Assembly: GCF_000744225.1 (NCBI RefSeq)
Contig: NZ_JQLN01000007.1
Span: 1,538,381-1,602,380, forward strand
DNA from: Kitasatospora mediocidica KCTC 9733
GTDB lineage: Bacteria; Actinomycetota; Actinomycetes; Streptomycetales; Streptomycetaceae
Length of the DNA: 64,000 nucleotides
Reading direction: 5' to 3'
The notes beneath the pieces were generated by a model. The model ran no database searches. It saw only the letters and a list, made by a program, of their open reading frames with translations, and had not been told where the DNA came from. Positions 19,485 through 29,711 of the stretch are shown in pieces. The first letter of the stretch is position 1. Every line of letters begins with the position of its first letter. Position numbers and translations under genes: made by a program.

Positions 19485-19591
19485 CGAAATGAACCCCTGA
19501 ACGGCCCGTCACGCGTGAAAAGATGCCGGAGGGCAAGACCTGCCCACCATTTCTGCACAGCACCGTGCGAGCCGGACAAAGGAGTACCGCA

Positions 19592-22174
19592 GTGCCGGGG
19601 AAGAACCTCAGCCGGGACGAAGCACAGCAGCGCGCCGGGATCCTGAGCGTGGACGGCTACGAGGTACACCTCGACGTCACCAGCGCGCTCGACGCCTCCG
19701 CCGCCACGTTCCGTTCCACCACCACCATCCGCTTCCGCTCCTCCGCGCCGGGCAGCGCCACCTTCGTGGACCTGCTGGCGCCGGGCGTCCGCTCGATCAC
19801 CCTGAACGGACGCCCGCTGGACCCGGCCACCGCCTTCGACGGCATGCGGGTCGCCGTCGACGGCCTGGCCGACTCGAACGTGCTGGTGGTGGACGCGGAC
19901 TGCGCGTACAGCCGCACCGGCGAGGGCCTTCACCGCTTCACCGACCCGGCCGACGGTGAGACGTACCTCTACACGCACTACGAACCGGCCGAGGCCCGCC
20001 GGGTGTTCGCCAACTTCGAGCAGCCCGACCTCAAGGCGCCGTACGTCTTCACCGTGACGGCACCGGCCGCGTGGGACGTCTACGCGAACTCCGCCGAGGA
20101 GAGCGTCGATGAGCAGGACGGCGCCAAGACCTGGCACTTCCTGGCGACCCAGCCGATCTCGACCTACCTGACCGCCGTGGTGGCCGGCCCGTACCACGTG
20201 GCGCGCGACCACTGGAGCCGCGAACTGCCGGACGGCACACGGCTGGAGATCCCGCTGGCGGCCACCTGCCGCAAGTCGCTGGCGGCGCACCTGGACGCCG
20301 AGGAGATCTTCACGGTCACCAAGCAGGGCCTGGACTTCTTCCACGACGAGTTCGACTACCCGTACCCGTTCGGCAAGTACGACCAGTGCTTCGTGCCCGA
20401 GTACAACATCGGCGCGATGGAGAACCCCGGCTGTGTGACCTTCCGCGAGGAGTACGTCTTCCGCTCCCGGGTCACCGCGGCCGCCTACGAGGCCCGCGCC
20501 AACGTCATCCTGCACGAGATGGCGCACATGTGGTTCGGCGACCTGGTCACCATGCGCTGGTGGGACGACCTCTGGCTGAAGGAGTCCTTCGCGGACTTCA
20601 TGGGCGCCTTCTCCCAGCAGGCCGCCACCGGCTACCAGTCGGCCTGGGTCACCTTCGCCAACCAGCGCAAGGCGTGGGCCTACAAGCAGGACCAGTACCC
20701 CACCACCCACCCGATCACCGCCGACATCCGCGACGTCGAGGACGCCAAGCTCAACTTCGACGGCATCACGTACGCCAAGGGTGCGGCGGTGCTCAAGCAG
20801 CTGGTCGCCTACGCCGGGCGGGACGCCTTCTTCGATGGCGCCCGGCAGTACTTCAAGCGGCACGCCTTCGGCAACACCGTGCTCGGCGACCTGCTGGAGA
20901 TCCTCGCCGTGACCTCGGGCCGCGGCGAGCAGGCGATGGCCGACTGGTCGGCCGCCTGGCTGCAGACCGCCGGCGTCAACTCGCTCACCCCGCAGCTGAC
21001 CGTGGACAACGACGGCCGGATCTCCGAACTCGTCGTCCTGCAGGACGCGACGGACGAGCAGCCGACCCTGCGGACCCACCGGGTGGCCATCGGCCTGTAC
21101 GACCACCAGGCGGACGGCTCACTGGTGCGCACCGACCGGGTCGAGCTGGACGTGACCGGGGCGCGCACCGTCGTCGAGGAGCTGGCCGGGCGCCCGCGCC
21201 CGGCGCTGATCCTGGTCAACGACGACGACCTGACCTACTGCAAGATCCGCTTCGACCCCGACTCGCTGGCCACGGTGAGCAGTTCGCTGGGCGAGATCCG
21301 CGAGCCGCTGGCCCGGGCGCTGGCCTGGTCGGCCTGCTGGAACCTCACCCGGGACGGCCTCATGCCGGCCCGCGACTACCTGGCGCTGGTGCTGCGGTTC
21401 GCCGGGCGCGAGTCGGAGATCGGCGTGCTGCAGAGCCTCCACCTGCAGGCACTGGGCGCCCTGTCGCTGTACGTCGATCCGGCCTGGCGCGCGACGGGCG
21501 GGCAGCTGCTCGCCGAGGGCGCGCTGCGCGAGCTGCGCGCCGCCGCCCCCGGCAGCGACCACCAGCTCGCCTGGGCCCGCTTCCTGGCCGAGACCGCGAC
21601 CGGCGACGAGCAGCTCCAGCTGCTGGAGGACCTGCTGGCCGGGCGGGCCACGATCGACGGGCTGGAGGTCGACCAGGACCTGCGCTGGTCGTTCTGGCTC
21701 GCGCTGTCGGCCGAGGGCCGGGCCACCGTCGAGCAGATCGACGCCGAGCTGAAGCGGGACAACACCGCGGGCGGCAACCAGAAGGCCGTCCAGGCCATGG
21801 CCGCACGACCCACCGCCGAGGCCAAGGCGGCCGCCTGGTCGGCGGTGGCCGACTCGGACGAGCTGCCCAACGCGCTGGTCAGCGCGCAGACCGCGGGCTT
21901 CTCCCAGGCCGGGCAGCGCGAGCTGACGGCGCCGTACACGCCGCGCTACTTCGAGCTGTTGGAGAAGGTCTGGGCGGAGCGCAGCATCGAGATCGCGATG
22001 CGCTTCGTCGGCGGGTTCTTCCCCCGGCTGCAGACCGACCAGGAGACGCTGGACGCCACCGACAGCTGGCTGGCCGACCACCGGGAGGCGGCGCCCGCCC
22101 TGCGCCGCCTCGTCCTGGAGTGCCGTGACGACCTGGCCCGCGCGCTGCGGGCCCAGGCCGCCGACCGGGCCTGA
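19592..22174 (+). CDS. pepN: Aminopeptidase N (M1 metallopeptidase)
   Basis: 860-residue cytoplasmic zinc aminopeptidase releasing N-terminal residues from peptides. The exopeptidase loop GAMEN and the zinc site HEMAHMWFGD with the downstream glutamate in WLKESFADF are intact. The C-terminal ERAP1-like helical domain occupies the last ~350 residues. The GTG start (VPGKNLSRDEAQQR) has GGAG 9 nt upstream and matches known streptomycete PepN N-termini, so the 23 extra codons upstream are excluded. Ends before a strong hairpin shared with the convergent sugar-transport operon. Confidence 0.96.
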   Translation: MPGKNLSRDEAQQRAGILSVDGYEVHLDVTSALDASAATFRSTTTIRFRSSAPGSATFVDLLAPGVRSITLNGRPLDPATAFDGMRVAVDGLADSNVLVVDADCAYSRTGEGLHRFTDPADGETYLYTHYEPAEARRVFANFEQPDLKAPYVFTVTAPAAWDVYANSAEESVDEQDGAKTWHFLATQPISTYLTAVVAGPYHVARDHWSRELPDGTRLEIPLAATCRKSLAAHLDAEEIFTVTKQGLDFFHDEFDYPYPFGKYDQCFVPEYNIGAMENPGCVTFREEYVFRSRVTAAAYEARANVILHEMAHMWFGDLVTMRWWDDLWLKESFADFMGAFSQQAATGYQSAWVTFANQRKAWAYKQDQYPTTHPITADIRDVEDAKLNFDGITYAKGAAVLKQLVAYAGRDAFFDGARQYFKRHAFGNTVLGDLLEILAVTSGRGEQAMADWSAAWLQTAGVNSLTPQLTVDNDGRISELVVLQDATDEQPTLRTHRVAIGLYDHQADGSLVRTDRVELDVTGARTVVEELAGRPRPALILVNDDDLTYCKIRFDPDSLATVSSSLGEIREPLARALAWSACWNLTRDGLMPARDYLALVLRFAGRESEIGVLQSLHLQALGALSLYVDPAWRATGGQLLAEGALRELRAAAPGSDHQLAWARFLAETATGDEQLQLLEDLLAGRATIDGLEVDQDLRWSFWLALSAEGRATVEQIDAELKRDNTAGGNQKAVQAMAARPTAEAKAAAWSAVADSDELPNALVSAQTAGFSQAGQRELTAPYTPRYFELLEKVWAERSIEIAMRFVGGFFPRLQTDQETLDATDSWLADHREAAPALRRLVLECRDDLARALRAQAADRA

Positions 22175-22203
22175 GCACACGCGACACGGGCCTGAGCGCA
22201 CGC

Positions 22204-22239
22204 GAAACGGCCCGCCCCTTCGTCGGGGCGGGCCGTTTC
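22204..22239. terminator. Bidirectional terminator
   Basis: 15-bp perfect stem (22204-22218 with 22225-22239) and a 6-nt loop between pepN and the convergent permease gene. Confidence 0.88.
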
Positions 22240-22267
22240 TGCCGGCCGGGTGCGGCTGTCGCAGCGG

Positions 22268-23221
22268 CTACTTCAGCGTCGCCGAGGTCAGGCCGGACTG
22301 CACCTGCTTCTGGAACGAGAGGTAGACCACCAGCACCGGCAGCATCGCGATGGTCATGCCCGCGAAGAGGCCGGGGAAGTCGCTCGCGTAGCCCGAGGTC
22401 GAGGCCAGGTTGACCAGGCCCTGGGCCAGCATCGAGCGGTCCGGGTCGCTGCCGCCCTGCTGCTGCATCAGGGTGACCGGCAGCAGGTACTGGTTCCACT
22501 GGCCCAGCACGTTGAAGATACCGACGCTGATCAGGCCGGACTTCGCCATCGGCAGCATCACCTGGAAGAACGCCCGGGCGTGCGAGCAGCCGTCCATCAT
22601 CGCCGCCTCGTGCACCGCGGTGGGCAGCGTCCGGAAGAACGAGTGCAGGAAGAAGACGGTGAACGGCAGCGAGTACGCCACGTAGACCAGGATCAGCCCC
22701 AGATAGCTGTTGAGGCCGAGCAGCGGGGAGATGGAGCCGAGGTTCTTCACCATGAAGAACAGCGGGACCAGCGCGAGGTAGACCGGGAACATCGCGCCCG
22801 CGACGAACATGTAGAAGATGATCCGGTTGCCGCGGAACTCGTAGCGGGCCAGCACGTAGGCCGCCATCGCGCCGAGCAGCATCGTCAGGGTGAGCGAACC
22901 GGCCAGCACGATCAGCGTGTTGGTGAAGTAACCGCCGATGCCGCCCTTGCTCCAGGCCCGGCCGAACGCGCTGAAGCTCCAGTGCGAGGGCCAGGACCAG
23001 GCGCTGCCGCCGATCTCGGCGTTGTCCTTGAAGGACCCCAGCACCACCCAGACCAGCGGCAGGATGATCATGATCGCCCACACGGCCAGGAAGCCGTGCG
23101 AGAAGACGTTGATGACGCCGCCGCGGTCCGCGAACCGCTCCTCCTTGAGCGGGCGGCGGACCGGCGCAGTCGGGGAGCCCTGGGCCGGGATGGTGCTCGT
23201 CTTGTCAACTTTGGTACTCAT
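22268..23221 (-). CDS. ngcG: Carbohydrate ABC transporter permease (NgcG-like)
   Basis: 317-residue MalG-type permease with six membrane helices and the ABC-ATPase docking EAA loop EAAMMDGCSHARAFFQVMLP. Last gene of a three-gene operon with a second permease and a lipoprotein. No ATPase gene is present, as usual for streptomycete sugar importers that share MsiK. The name rests on the NgcE-like binding protein of the same operon (N-acetylglucosamine/chitobiose uptake); the permease alone would only support a CUT1 sugar importer. Starts 13 nt after ngcF stops. Confidence 0.8.
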   Translation of the reverse strand: MSTKVDKTSTIPAQGSPTAPVRRPLKEERFADRGGVINVFSHGFLAVWAIMIILPLVWVVLGSFKDNAEIGGSAWSWPSHWSFSAFGRAWSKGGIGGYFTNTLIVLAGSLTLTMLLGAMAAYVLARYEFRGNRIIFYMFVAGAMFPVYLALVPLFFMVKNLGSISPLLGLNSYLGLILVYVAYSLPFTVFFLHSFFRTLPTAVHEAAMMDGCSHARAFFQVMLPMAKSGLISVGIFNVLGQWNQYLLPVTLMQQQGGSDPDRSMLAQGLVNLASTSGYASDFPGLFAGMTIAMLPVLVVYLSFQKQVQSGLTSATLK

Positions 23222-23234
23222 ACCTCGGCCCCGC

Positions 23235-24170
23235 TCAGTACTCGATCCGCTCGCGCCGGGTGACCCGCAGCGAGACGACGGACAGGATGAGGGTGATGAA
23301 GAAGATCACAACACCCATGGCGCAGGCGTAGCCGGCCTTGCCGAACGGCAGGAAGTTGCGCATCAGGTAGGTGGCCAGCACCTCACTGCGGTGGTTCGGG
23401 CCACCGCCGTAGATGCCTGCGGGCGGCGTCATCGTGGAGACCAGGGCGAAGGCGTCCATCGCGGCGATCGCCAGGTAGACCCAGGCCGTCTGGATGGTGT
23501 CCCAGAGCAGCGGGATGGTGATCTTGAAGAAGGTCTGCCCGCGGCCCGAGCCGTCCAGCAGCGCGGCCTCGTAGATGTCCTTGGGGATCGACTGCATCGC
23601 CGCGGAGAACATCACCAGGTAGAAGCCGACACCGGACCAGATCAGCACCGCGAGGATGCACCAGAAGACCAGGTCGGGGTCGGAGAGCCAGAGGATCGGC
23701 TGCTGCGCGTTCTCCAGGCCCAGCTTGATCAGGACGCCGTTGAGCAGGCCGCCGCCGTCGCTGCGGTAGACCGCCTCGAACAGCACCGCCAGGATCGCCA
23801 CCGACAGCACCTGCGGGAAGAAGAAGACCACCTTGTAGAAGCCGGCCCCGCGCACCCCCTGGATGCCGCCGGTGCCGCCGCGCCCGCCGACGTTGAGCAT
23901 GAAGGCGAAGAAGAGCGCGAGCACGATGGTGACCACCGGCAGCAGGACGATCAGCAACAGGTTGTGGCCCAGCGCCGTCATGAAGATGTCGTCGTGCAGC
24001 AGCGCGGTGTAGTTCTTGAAGCCGACGAAGTTCATCGACGGCGAGACGCCCGACCAGTCGGTCAGCGAGTAGCCGAAGGTCTGGATGTAGGGCCAGATCA
24101 CCAGCACTGTGTAGAGCAGCACCGGGAGGAAGAGGAAGCCCACAATGAATGGGTACTTACGATGACGCAT
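23235..24170 (-). CDS. ngcF: Carbohydrate ABC transporter permease (NgcF-like)
   Basis: 311-residue MalF-type permease. Starts with a short basic end (MRHRKYPF), then FIVGFLFLPVLLYTVLVIW as helix 1; the EAA loop is YEAALLDGSGRGQTFFKITIP. It partners the following permease to form the membrane channel. AGGAGC precedes the ATG. It is separated from the binding-protein gene by a 14-bp hairpin, a common device that keeps permease expression below that of the binding protein. Confidence 0.8.
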   Translation of the reverse strand: MRHRKYPFIVGFLFLPVLLYTVLVIWPYIQTFGYSLTDWSGVSPSMNFVGFKNYTALLHDDIFMTALGHNLLLIVLLPVVTIVLALFFAFMLNVGGRGGTGGIQGVRGAGFYKVVFFFPQVLSVAILAVLFEAVYRSDGGGLLNGVLIKLGLENAQQPILWLSDPDLVFWCILAVLIWSGVGFYLVMFSAAMQSIPKDIYEAALLDGSGRGQTFFKITIPLLWDTIQTAWVYLAIAAMDAFALVSTMTPPAGIYGGGPNHRSEVLATYLMRNFLPFGKAGYACAMGVVIFFITLILSVVSLRVTRRERIEY

Positions 24171-24211
24171 GAAGATTGCTCCTGTCCGCCACAGCCTGCC
24201 GCGGGCGCGGG

Positions 24212-24242
24212 AGCACCGGAGACCGCTGGGCGGTCTCCGGTG
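24212..24242 (-). terminator. Intercistronic hairpin between ngcE and ngcF
   Basis: Perfect 14-bp stem (24212-24225 with 24229-24242), TGG loop, located between the binding-protein gene and the permeases. Probably a partial terminator or mRNA stabiliser. Confidence 0.7.
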
Positions 24243-24270
24243 CCTGTTGTCACTGGCCGGCGACTGATCG

Positions 24271-25671
24271 TCAGGCCGGCTTGACCTTGCTCGCTGCGGC
24301 CTTGGCCTGCGCGATCCACTGGTCCGGGCCGATCCGCTTGGCGCAGAGGTCGGCGGTGGCCGCCTGCAACGCGGTGTCGAACTCGGTCTGGACGTCCGGG
24401 TAGGTGTAGTAGAAGGTGTTCGTGCCCGCCGCGGTGAGCGCCGCGGAAGAGGACTTGGTGCCCGGCTTCAGCACCACGTCGGCGCCCACGCCGTCCTTCA
24501 GCACGGTCAGCGAGTTGGCCGCCGCGGCGAACTTGCCGGAGGCCTCCTTGGTGAGCATGATCCGCAGGAACTCCAGGCCGCCCGCGTTGTTCTTGGCCTG
24601 CTTGGGGACGATGAACGGCTCGCCCGCACCGGCCCGCAGCGTGGTCGGGCCCATCTTGTCGCCCGCGAGCGCGGGGACCGGCAGGAACGCCATGTCGAAG
24701 TCGGCCGGCGTGATCTTGATCATCTCGTTCTCGAGCCACGAGCCGGACGGGATGAAGGCGGCCTTGCCCTGGCACCAGGCGGTCTGCGACTCGGTGTGCG
24801 TCATGCCGTTGGTGCCGGGGAGCAGGTAGTCCTTGTCCATGATCTCGTAGAAGGCCGAGATGCCCGCCTTGACCGCCGGGTCGTCCCAGGCGGTGGGGTC
24901 ACAGGCGTCGAGGCGCTTGAACAGCTCCGTACCGCCCTGCTTCGCGATCAGGTCCATGATCGTGTAGTTGGCGTAGTACGGGTACTTGCCCTGGTGGGCG
25001 AAGGGGGCGATGCCGGCCGCCTTGATGGTGCCGCACAGCGTGATGAAGTCGTCCCAGGTCTTGGGCGGCGTCCAGCCCTTCTCCTGGAAGAGCTTGTTGG
25101 AGTACCAGAGGCCGAAGACGGTGTAGACGTAGTTCAGCGACCACACCTTGCCGTCGATGGTGCCGGCATCCAGGGTGCCCGGGAGCAGGACGTCGCGGAC
25201 CTTCTTGGTCGGGTCGTCCAGGTAGGGCGCGTCCAGCAGCGGGGTCAGCTCGGTGAGCTGGTTGTTCTTCGCCAGGACATCCAGCTTGAGCTGCGAGGCG
25301 CCGGAGTTGTCGACGACGTCGGGCGGGCTGCCGGCGTTGAAGCGCGGCTGGAGCTTGCCCGCGATGTCGGTGGTGCCCAGGTGGCTGATCTTCGCCCCGG
25401 CGTAGTCCTTGGTGTAGATCGCCTCGAAGTCCTTGGCGTAGTCGTCGCCGTAGCCGCCCTTGAAGATCACCACGTCGAGCGGGTCGCTCGCCTTGACGCC
25501 GAAGGGGTTGCTCGCGCTGCCGCCGCCCGGGCTCGCGCTCTTGCTGTCACTGCTGCTGCCGGTGCCGCCGGCGCAGGCCGCGAGCAGCGAACCGCCGCCG
25601 GCCGCAAGGACGGTGATCGCGGCCGCGCGCTTGAAGATGTCGCGGCGGTTGTACTCGATTGCAGAGCCCAT
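24271..25671 (-). CDS. ngcE: NgcE-like N-acetylglucosamine/chitobiose-binding lipoprotein
   Basis: 466-residue extracellular solute-binding protein of family 1. A twin-arginine type signal (NRRDIFKRAAAITVLAAGG) ends in a lipobox LLAACAGG, so it is a Tat-exported lipoprotein. The mature N-terminus has a Ser/Gly linker. VVIFKGGYGDDYAKDFE, GKLQPRFNAGSPPDVVDNSG and GAGEPFIVPKQAKNNAGG are segments I associate with the NgcE family that delivers GlcNAc and chitobiose in streptomycetes. First gene of the operon; its promoter overlaps a DasR-like site, which fits an amino-sugar role. The ligand assignment is by family resemblance only. Confidence 0.75.
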   Translation of the reverse strand: MGSAIEYNRRDIFKRAAAITVLAAGGGSLLAACAGGTGSSSDSKSASPGGGSASNPFGVKASDPLDVVIFKGGYGDDYAKDFEAIYTKDYAGAKISHLGTTDIAGKLQPRFNAGSPPDVVDNSGASQLKLDVLAKNNQLTELTPLLDAPYLDDPTKKVRDVLLPGTLDAGTIDGKVWSLNYVYTVFGLWYSNKLFQEKGWTPPKTWDDFITLCGTIKAAGIAPFAHQGKYPYYANYTIMDLIAKQGGTELFKRLDACDPTAWDDPAVKAGISAFYEIMDKDYLLPGTNGMTHTESQTAWCQGKAAFIPSGSWLENEMIKITPADFDMAFLPVPALAGDKMGPTTLRAGAGEPFIVPKQAKNNAGGLEFLRIMLTKEASGKFAAAANSLTVLKDGVGADVVLKPGTKSSSAALTAAGTNTFYYTYPDVQTEFDTALQAATADLCAKRIGPDQWIAQAKAAASKVKPA

Positions 25672-26116
25672 GAGTGCCCTAACCCCTCGCCCTCAATGTA
25701 TGGATCGGTTTCCGTGCTGCTGAGGTGCTGCCGAACTCCGCGCAGAGCCCTGCCAAAAGCTCGCGCGGCGCGAAAGTGCCGGGTCGGTGACGTCCGTTGC
25801 CGTGGGTCGACGGTCCGTCAACTCTCCTGCCTCGACTGCGCCTTCACCGTGCCTAGCGGCGAAGGCGCCGGTCAGAGGCGGTTTCCTCGATGGGCAAAGG
25901 TATAGTCCTTTGTTCATCCGGCGGCAATAGTCTCCCCGTCGGTAACGCCTCGCCGGGGTCAAAGCGTTGTCGGCGGTGCAGCATGTGCAATGTGCAGGGT
26001 GCCTGCATATTTCACGTCCCTGCGCGGCGGCCCCCAGAATCTAACGCCGCACTGCGCGGTTGGCCATAGAAATGTGCACCTTCGCGCAACATCCGGGCGG
26101 GCGCGGACATGCGAAA
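25672..26116. other. ngcE upstream region
   Basis: About 445 nt without a gene between ngcE and the aconitase terminator. It holds the ngcE promoter and operator, an 8-bp hairpin in the leader (25838-25845 with 25861-25868), tandem ATGTGCA repeats (25984-25990, 25991-25997, third copy 26072-26078) and a TGCAGG-GTG-CCTGCA palindrome at 25994-26008. Confidence 0.55.
25895..25927 (-). promoter_or_regulatory. ngcE promoter with overlapping DasR-like palindrome
   Basis: On the minus strand -35 TTGCCG (25922-25927), 17-bp spacer and -10 TATACC (25899-25904). The -10 box lies inside the palindrome CAAAGGTATAGTCCTTTG (25895-25912). Its core GGTATAGTCC differs from the DasR core GGTCTAGACC at two central-flank positions, so repression by a GntR/HutC-type regulator such as DasR is plausible. 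Confidence 0.5.
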
Positions 26117-26149
26117 GGGCCGCACCCCTCGCGCTGAGGGGTACGGCCC
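26117..26149 (-). terminator. Aconitase terminator
   Basis: 14-bp stem with one mismatch (26117-26130 with 26136-26149), 5-nt loop, ~20 nt past the acnA stop. Confidence 0.75.
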
Positions 26150-26168
26150 GTCGTGGTGCTTCGTGGGG

Positions 26169-28817
<2,649 letters not shown>

Positions 28818-28838
28818 GACTGACTCCTTCTAGGTGCT

Positions 28839-28871
28839 GGTAAGGTGAACCTAAGTTAGGGCTGCCTTACC
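28839..28871. promoter_or_regulatory. Iron-box-like quasi-palindrome in the acnA leader
   Basis: Outer arms GGTAAGG / CCTTACC and an inner perfect CCTAAGTTAGG make a 33-bp nearly symmetric element. The part TAAGGTGAACCTAAGTTAG matches the 19-bp DtxR/DmdR consensus at about 13 positions by eye. It lies 40-75 nt downstream of the predicted start site and 22 nt before the GTG. Confidence 0.45.
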
Positions 28872-28899
28872 GATAGAGAAGCGGGTACCTCTCGGCAAG

Positions 28900-28952
28900 T
28901 ATCTTGATATCGAGATAAATCATAGCGTGGAGTTATCTCGATGTCGAGATAA
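28900..28952 (-). promoter_or_regulatory. acnA promoter flanked by two MarR-type operators
   Basis: Minus-strand -35 TCGACA (28942-28947), 17-bp spacer, -10 TATGAT (28919-28924). Operator 1, TATCTTGATATCGAGATA (28900-28917, one mismatch), covers the predicted start site. Operator 2, TTATCTCGATGTCGAGATAA (28933-28952, 9-bp perfect arms), covers the -35 box. Centres are 34 bp apart. The sites resemble MarR-family targets; TamR of S. coelicolor is reported to control aconitase. Confidence 0.65.
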
Positions 28953-29107
28953 ACCATAGTGCATGGGTCGCCGCGGAGGGACCTCAGGCACCCCCTGGCG
29001 CGTCCCACTCTCCCCCACTTCTCCCCTACCTTCGCGCTGCCCCGAAGTCCTCGCCGAGTCCGGGCCGAGTCCGGCCGCGCGAGCCCGCGACACACCCGCG
29101 TGCCGCG

Positions 29108-29177
29108 GGCGTCCGGGCGGGGGCGACAGCACGGCCGCCGCAGGCGTTCGGGCGGGGGCAACAGCACGGCCGGGCGG
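29108..29177. repeat. Two-copy 35-nt tandem repeat
   Basis: Units start GGCGTCCGGGCGGGGGCGAC and GGCGTTCGGGCGGGGGCAAC and share the continuation AGCACGGCCG; only two differences in the first 30 nt. Confidence 0.7.
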
Positions 29178-29189
29178 CCCGGCGGGCTA

Positions 29190-29229
29190 CGGTACGCGGG
29201 ATCCCCGGCGCCGGGGATCCCGCGTACCG
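29190..29229. repeat. 40-bp perfect palindrome in front of vapC
   Basis: Every base from 29190 to 29229 is self-complementary; half-site is CGGTACGCGGGATCCCCGGC. It ends 23 nt before the vapC ATG and just before its AGGGAG ribosome binding site. As RNA it would fold into a very stable hairpin; as DNA it could be a dimer operator or terminator. Confidence 0.8.
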
Positions 29230-29252
29230 GCCGAGTCCAGGGAGCCCAGCCC

Positions 29253-29660
29253 ATGATCGTCGTCGATGCCTCCGCCCTGGTGCTCGCGCTGGCCGACCAG
29301 GGGCCCCGGGGGGACGAAGCCCGGGCCGCGCTGGCGGCGGACGCCGAGTGGGCCGCGCCGGAACACCTGCTGATCGAGGTGATGCAGTCACTGCGCGGGA
29401 GGTACCTGGCGAAGGAGAACTCCGCCGAGCAGGTCGGCGCCCTGGCCGCGGAGCTGCCCGCACTCGCCTTCCGGAAGGTCGAGCTGGCGCCGCTGCTCGG
29501 CCGGGTCTGGGAGCTGAAGGACAACCTGACCCCGGACGACGCCGCCTACGTCGCGGTGGCCGAACTGCTGGACGCGCCGCTGGTCACCGCGGACCTTCGA
29601 CTGATGCGGGCCAGCGGGCCGCGCTGCGAGATCCGCGGCATCGGCCTCCCCTCGGCGTGA
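29253..29660 (+). CDS. PIN-domain ribonuclease, VapC-like, without a visible antitoxin
   Basis: 135 residues, typical for VapC toxins. PIN acidic residues are present in MIVVDASALV, the mid-domain EVMQ, and LTPDDAAYVAVAELLDAPLVTAD with the final aspartate. VapC toxins cut tRNA or rRNA with magnesium and are normally encoded directly after a VapB antitoxin; no such gene precedes this one within 300 nt. GGGAG lies 9 nt before the ATG. Solitary chromosomal PIN proteins also exist with non-toxin RNA roles. Convergent with argF across short repeats. Confidence 0.82.
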   Translation: MIVVDASALVLALADQGPRGDEARAALAADAEWAAPEHLLIEVMQSLRGRYLAKENSAEQVGALAAELPALAFRKVELAPLLGRVWELKDNLTPDDAAYVAVAELLDAPLVTADLRLMRASGPRCEIRGIGLPSA

Positions 29661-29668
29661 CCCCGCGG

Positions 29669-29707
29669 GCTGACCTCACGGCCTGGCCTCACGGCCTGAC
29701 CTCACGG
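29669..29707. repeat. Three-copy 13-nt tandem repeat
   Basis: GCTGACCTCACGG, CCTGGCCTCACGG and CCTGACCTCACGG follow one another between the convergent vapC and argF stop codons, where a terminator would be expected. Confidence 0.75.
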
Positions 29708-29711
29708 ACCC

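Larger units (their letters stand above)
28953..29252. other. Gene-free region between acnA promoter and vapC
   Basis: 300 nt with no supported gene. It contains two tandem 35-nt units (29108-29142 and 29143-29177) sharing a near-identical 30-nt core, and a 40-bp perfect palindrome just before vapC. No antitoxin gene is seen. Confidence 0.55.
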
